Assembly: GCA_031279175.1 (NCBI GenBank) | Contig: JAITJA010000098.1 | Coordinates: 1-8,312 of the forward strand | From: Odoribacteraceae bacterium | GTDB taxonomy: Bacteria; Bacteroidota; Bacteroidia; Bacteroidales; Marinifilaceae | DNA: 8,312 nucleotides | Direction of reading: 5' to 3' | Shown here: in pieces, positions 5,703 to 8,312 of the stretch | How the letters are laid out: each line of letters starts with the position of its first letter | How positions within the stretch are numbered: position 1 is the stretch's first letter | The notes under the pieces: generated by a model | Databases searched by the model: none | Told to the model about the DNA's origin: nothing | The model's input: the letters and a program-made list of their open reading frames with translations, nothing else | Made by a program: the position numbers and the translations under genes

Positions 5703-6755
5703 ATGGCAAACATGACTTTTGGAAACACGGTAGAGAACGTGGTCACTCGACAAGAGTTCCCTCTCGAGAGGGCGTTGGACACGTTAAAAGAGGAAACCAT
5801 CGCCGTCATCGGTTACGGCGTGCAGGGCCCGGGGCAATCCCTCAACTTGAAGGATAACGGCTTCCGGGTGATCATCGGGCAACGAGCGAATAGCCGCAGC
5901 TGGGATAAGGCCGTGGCCGACGGGTGGATACCCGGGGAAACGCTTTTCGAGATCGAGGAGGCGGCGAGACGGGGCTCGATCATCCAGTATCTCCTCTCGG
6001 ACGCCGGACAAATCGCCCTCTGGCCTACCATCCGCGAACAGCTCGCGCCAGGGAAAGCGCTCTATTTCTCGCACGGGTTCGGCATCACTTACCGCGAGCA
6101 AACCGGTATCGTCCCGCCTCCCGGCGTCGACGTGATTCTCGTCGCGCCCAAGGGATCCGGAACCTCGCTCCGCCGCATGTTCCTCCAGGGCCGGGGGCTA
6201 AACTCCAGCTACGCTATCTTCCAGGATGCTACCGGGAGAGCGTGGGAACGCGTCGTCGCTCTCGGTATCGGCGTCGGGTCGGGATATCTCTTCGAAACTA
6301 CCTTCAAGAAGGAGGTCTACTCCGATCTTACCGGCGAACGAGGCACGCTCATGGGGGCAATACAAGGAATATTCGCCGCGCAGTACGAGGTGTTGCGCGC
6401 GAACGGGCATTCCCCCTCCGAGGCCTTTAACGAAACGGTCGAGGAGTTGACGCAAAGCCTGATGCCGCTCGTCGCCGAGAATGGCATGGACTGGATGTAC
6501 GCGAATTGCTCGACGACCGCGCAACGGGGAGCGCTCGACTGGTGGAAGCGCTTCCGTGACGCCACGCGCCCCGTCTTCGAGGAGATCTACCAGGACGTGG
6601 CCACCGGGAAGGAAGCCCAACGGGCAATCGACGCCAACGGACAACCCGATTACAGGGAACGGCTCGCTGTCGAACTGAAGGAGTTGAGGGAATCGGAACT
6701 CTGGGAGGTCGGTAGTGTCGTGCGAAAACTACGCCCGGAATCGAATCAATCATGA
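5703..6755 (+). CDS. ilvC: Ketol-acid reductoisomerase
   Basis: IlvC converts 2-acetolactate and 2-aceto-2-hydroxybutanoate by Mg2+-dependent alkyl migration and NAD(P)H reduction to the dihydroxy acids used by IlvD. The 350 aa fit the class I size (one knotted C-terminal domain). The N-terminal Rossmann loop is GYGVQGPGQSLN (38-49), where many bacteria have GYGSQGHA; I associate this variant with Bacteroidota. The following loop GQRANSRSWDK (59-69), rich in Arg and Ser, suggests NADPH use. Catalytic features are His124 (FSHGFG), Asp208 and Glu212 (SDLTGERG), Glu244/Glu248 (NETVEEL) and CST (269-271). ATG 5703 gives the normal start, 24 nt after the ilvN stop, with no other gene in the gap. 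Its TGA overlaps the ilvA ATG by 4 nt. Confidence 0.97.
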   Translation: MANMTFGNTVENVVTRQEFPLERALDTLKEETIAVIGYGVQGPGQSLNLKDNGFRVIIGQRANSRSWDKAVADGWIPGETLFEIEEAARRGSIIQYLLSDAGQIALWPTIREQLAPGKALYFSHGFGITYREQTGIVPPPGVDVILVAPKGSGTSLRRMFLQGRGLNSSYAIFQDATGRAWERVVALGIGVGSGYLFETTFKKEVYSDLTGERGTLMGAIQGIFAAQYEVLRANGHSPSEAFNETVEELTQSLMPLVAENGMDWMYANCSTTAQRGALDWWKRFRDATRPVFEEIYQDVATGKEAQRAIDANGQPDYRERLAVELKELRESELWEVGSVVRKLRPESNQS

Positions 6756-8011
6756 ATCCAGGCTATTTCCCGTCCCTCGAGGGGATCTCCGCGGCAGAAC
6801 AACGGCTGGCGGAGGTGATACAGGCGACGCCGCTGCTTAAAAACCAGCGGCTGTCGTCTCGATACGATGCCAACGTGCTCCTTAAACGCGAGGACCTGCA
6901 AGTGGTGCGCTCTTACAAGATACGCGGCGCGTATAACAAAATCCGCTCGCTCGGCAATGACGCGCTCGCGAACGGGGTGATCTGTGCCAGCGCGGGAAAT
7001 CACGCGCAAGGGGTCGCCTTTTCCTGCGAAAGACTCGGGATCGCGGGGACTATCTTTATGCCCGTGACTACACCAAGGCAGAAGATTAACCAGGTGAAGA
7101 TGTTCGGGAAGGAGCACGCGACGATCGTCCTCTCCGGGGATACCTTCGACCAGGCAAACGCCGCCGCCATCGAGGCAAGCCACGCGCGCGGGATTACCTT
7201 TATCCCGCCTTTCGACGATCCCGCCGTGATCGAGGGACAGGCAACCGTCGCCGCCGAGATCCACCGGCAGGCTGGCGCCCGCGTCGATTATCTCTTTGTT
7301 CCCGTCGGAGGCGGCGGGCTGGCTTCCGGGCTCGGCGCTTTTTACAAGCAAGTCAGCCCCGAAACGCGAATCGTCGGCGTCGAACCAGCCGGCGCGGCAG
7401 GGATGAAACGATCGCTGGAAGTCGGGCAGGTCACGACGCTCGACACGATCGATAAGTTTGTCGACGGGGCTGCCGTGCAACGCGTCGGCGACTTGACTTT
7501 CAATATCTGTCGCGAGGTGCTCGACGATATTATCACCGTCCCCGAGGGGAAGGTGTGTACCACGATCCTCGATCTTTATAATTACGACGCTATCGTCGTC
7601 GAACCAGCCGGCGCGCTCGCCATCAGTGCGCTCGACTTTTACCGGGAAAGTCTCGTCGGGAAGGCTGTCGCCTGTATCGTCAGCGGGAGTAATAACGACA
7701 TCACGCGCATGGAGGAGATCAGGGAACGCTCTCTCCTCTACGAGGGGCTGAAGCATTATTTTATTATCAATTTCCCTCAACGCGCCGGCGCGTTGCACGA
7801 TTTCGTGAGCCGCGTCCTCGGGCCGGGCGACGATATTACCTATTTCGAGTACAAGAAGAAAACGCACCGCGAGAAGGGACCGGCTCTCGTCGGCATCGAG
7901 GTGCAGCACCCCCACGACGTGGAGGCTATCCTTGCCCGACTCAATGAATACCATATTTCTCACGAGTACCTGAACCGCGATCTTACTCTCTTCGAGTTTA
8001 TGGTCACGTGA
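6752..8011 (+). CDS. ilvA: Threonine ammonia-lyase (threonine dehydratase), biosynthetic, one ACT-like domain
   Basis: IlvA is a PLP enzyme that deaminates L-threonine to 2-oxobutanoate and ammonia, the committed step to isoleucine. At 419 aa it is shorter than E. coli IlvA (about 514 aa, two ACT-like modules) and fits the Bacillus/Bacteroides form with one C-terminal ACT-like domain. Visible features are the PLP lysine Lys56 in RSYKIRGAYN, ASAGNHAQG (79-87), the PLP phosphate loop PVGGGGLASG (184-193), a late PLP-site motif SGSNND (311-316), and an ACT-like tail (about 335-415) beginning HYFIINFPQRAGAL. The tail supports a biosynthetic, isoleucine-regulated enzyme rather than a catabolic TdcB. 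Ser dehydratase activity cannot be excluded. Its ATG overlaps the ilvC stop (ATGA), which indicates co-translation. The tandem arrays begin 13 nt after its TGA and no obvious terminator intervenes. Confidence 0.95.
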   Translation: MNPGYFPSLEGISAAEQRLAEVIQATPLLKNQRLSSRYDANVLLKREDLQVVRSYKIRGAYNKIRSLGNDALANGVICASAGNHAQGVAFSCERLGIAGTIFMPVTTPRQKINQVKMFGKEHATIVLSGDTFDQANAAAIEASHARGITFIPPFDDPAVIEGQATVAAEIHRQAGARVDYLFVPVGGGGLASGLGAFYKQVSPETRIVGVEPAGAAGMKRSLEVGQVTTLDTIDKFVDGAAVQRVGDLTFNICREVLDDIITVPEGKVCTTILDLYNYDAIVVEPAGALAISALDFYRESLVGKAVACIVSGSNNDITRMEEIRERSLLYEGLKHYFIINFPQRAGALHDFVSRVLGPGDDITYFEYKKKTHREKGPALVGIEVQHPHDVEAILARLNEYHISHEYLNRDLTLFEFMVT

Positions 8012-8024
8012 TTTGGCGCACTTG

Positions 8025-8146
8025 CCCCGCCACTAATTGTTGCTTCCCCGCCACTAATTGTTGCTTCCCCGCCACTAATTGGTGCTTCCCCGCCGCTAAT
8101 TGTTGCTTCCCCGCCACTAATTGGTGCTTCCCCGCCGCTAATTGTT
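8025..8146. repeat. 21-bp tandem array A (about 6 copies)
   Basis: The unit is CCCCGCCACTAATTG followed by TTGCTT (21 bp), at 8025, 8046, 8067, 8088, 8109 and 8130 (the last runs into array B). Units differ only at two positions: CCA/CCG and TTG/TGG. Units 3-4 and 5-6 alternate in the same order, giving a 42-bp higher-order period, which suggests recent duplication of a two-unit block. There are no spacers, so this is not CRISPR. The array starts 13 nt behind ilvA. Confidence 0.9.
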
Positions 8147-8312
8147 GCCGTCCCGTCCCGGGAATCTGCCGTCCCGTCCCGGGAATCTGCCGTCCCGTCC
8201 CGGGAATCTGCCTACCCGCCCCGGGAATCTGCCTACCCGTCCCGGGAATCTGCCTACCCGTCCCGGGAATCTGCCTACCCGCCCCGGGAATCTGCCTACC
8301 CGTCCCGGGAAT
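8147..8312. repeat. 21-bp tandem array B (8 copies, cut by window end)
   Basis: The unit is GCCGTCCCGTCCCGG followed by GAATCT (21 bp), at 8147, 8168 and 8189. From 8210 it changes to GCCTACCCG(T/C)CCCGG plus GAATCT, at 8210, 8231, 8252, 8273 and 8294 (incomplete). Each unit contains the 8-bp palindrome TCCCGGGA or the related CCCCGGGA. The period and the phase of a TGC core are kept across the junction with array A. It continues past the window, so total length is unknown. Confidence 0.9.

Noticed and set aside
6746..7963. 405-codon minus-strand frame opposite ilvA
   Set aside because: It mirrors the ilvA codons, has no recognisable domain, and ilvA is well supported by its PLP motifs.
8025..8312. 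CRISPR array
   Set aside because: The 21-bp units follow each other directly with no unique spacers, and no cas gene is in the window.

Overview
The window carries a branched-chain amino acid operon, ilvD-ilvB-ilvN-ilvC-ilvA. All five genes lie on the + strand and fill positions 1878-8011. The organism is most likely a member of Bacteroidota, probably Bacteroidales-like. The ketol-acid reductoisomerase is the short (350 aa) form with the GYGVQGPGQ nucleotide loop that I associate with that phylum. The threonine dehydratase is the roughly 400-residue form with one ACT-like tail. A -33/-7 promoter pair of the Bacteroides type (TTTG, 19 nt, TATATTCG) lies upstream. Genus cannot be judged from the sequence.

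Layout. Positions 1-1114 are AT-rich, contain no gene I can support, and include a small degenerate repeat near 277-376. Positions 1115-1316 hold a frameshifted remnant of an IS256-family transposase N-terminus. Positions 1518-1877 form the operon's control region: a candidate promoter, a 12-bp hairpin (1674-1705), a 21-codon leader peptide (1728-1793) with eight consecutive Ile/Leu/Val codons, and two mutually exclusive RNA helices. One helix is an antiterminator (1796-1805 with 1831-1840). The other is a terminator-like hairpin (1827-1857) 20 nt before ilvD. The five ilv genes follow with gaps of 6, 12 and 24 nt and a final 4-nt ATGA overlap. From 8025 to the window end two abutting 21-bp tandem arrays run without interruption.

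How the genes work together. IlvA deaminates threonine to 2-oxobutanoate. The IlvB/IlvN acetohydroxyacid synthase condenses pyruvate with pyruvate or with 2-oxobutanoate. IlvC isomerises and reduces the products, and IlvD dehydrates them to the keto acids of valine/leucine and isoleucine. Only the aminotransferase is missing. The leader looks like a classic ribosome-mediated attenuator that would raise operon expression when charged Ile, Leu or Val tRNA is scarce. The small subunit is unusually short and lacks the usual ligand-loop glycine, so the enzyme may be insensitive to valine, like IlvM.

The most interesting items are the complete attenuator in what appears to be a Bacteroidota genome, the IlvM-like minimal regulatory subunit, and the paired 21-bp arrays directly behind the operon.
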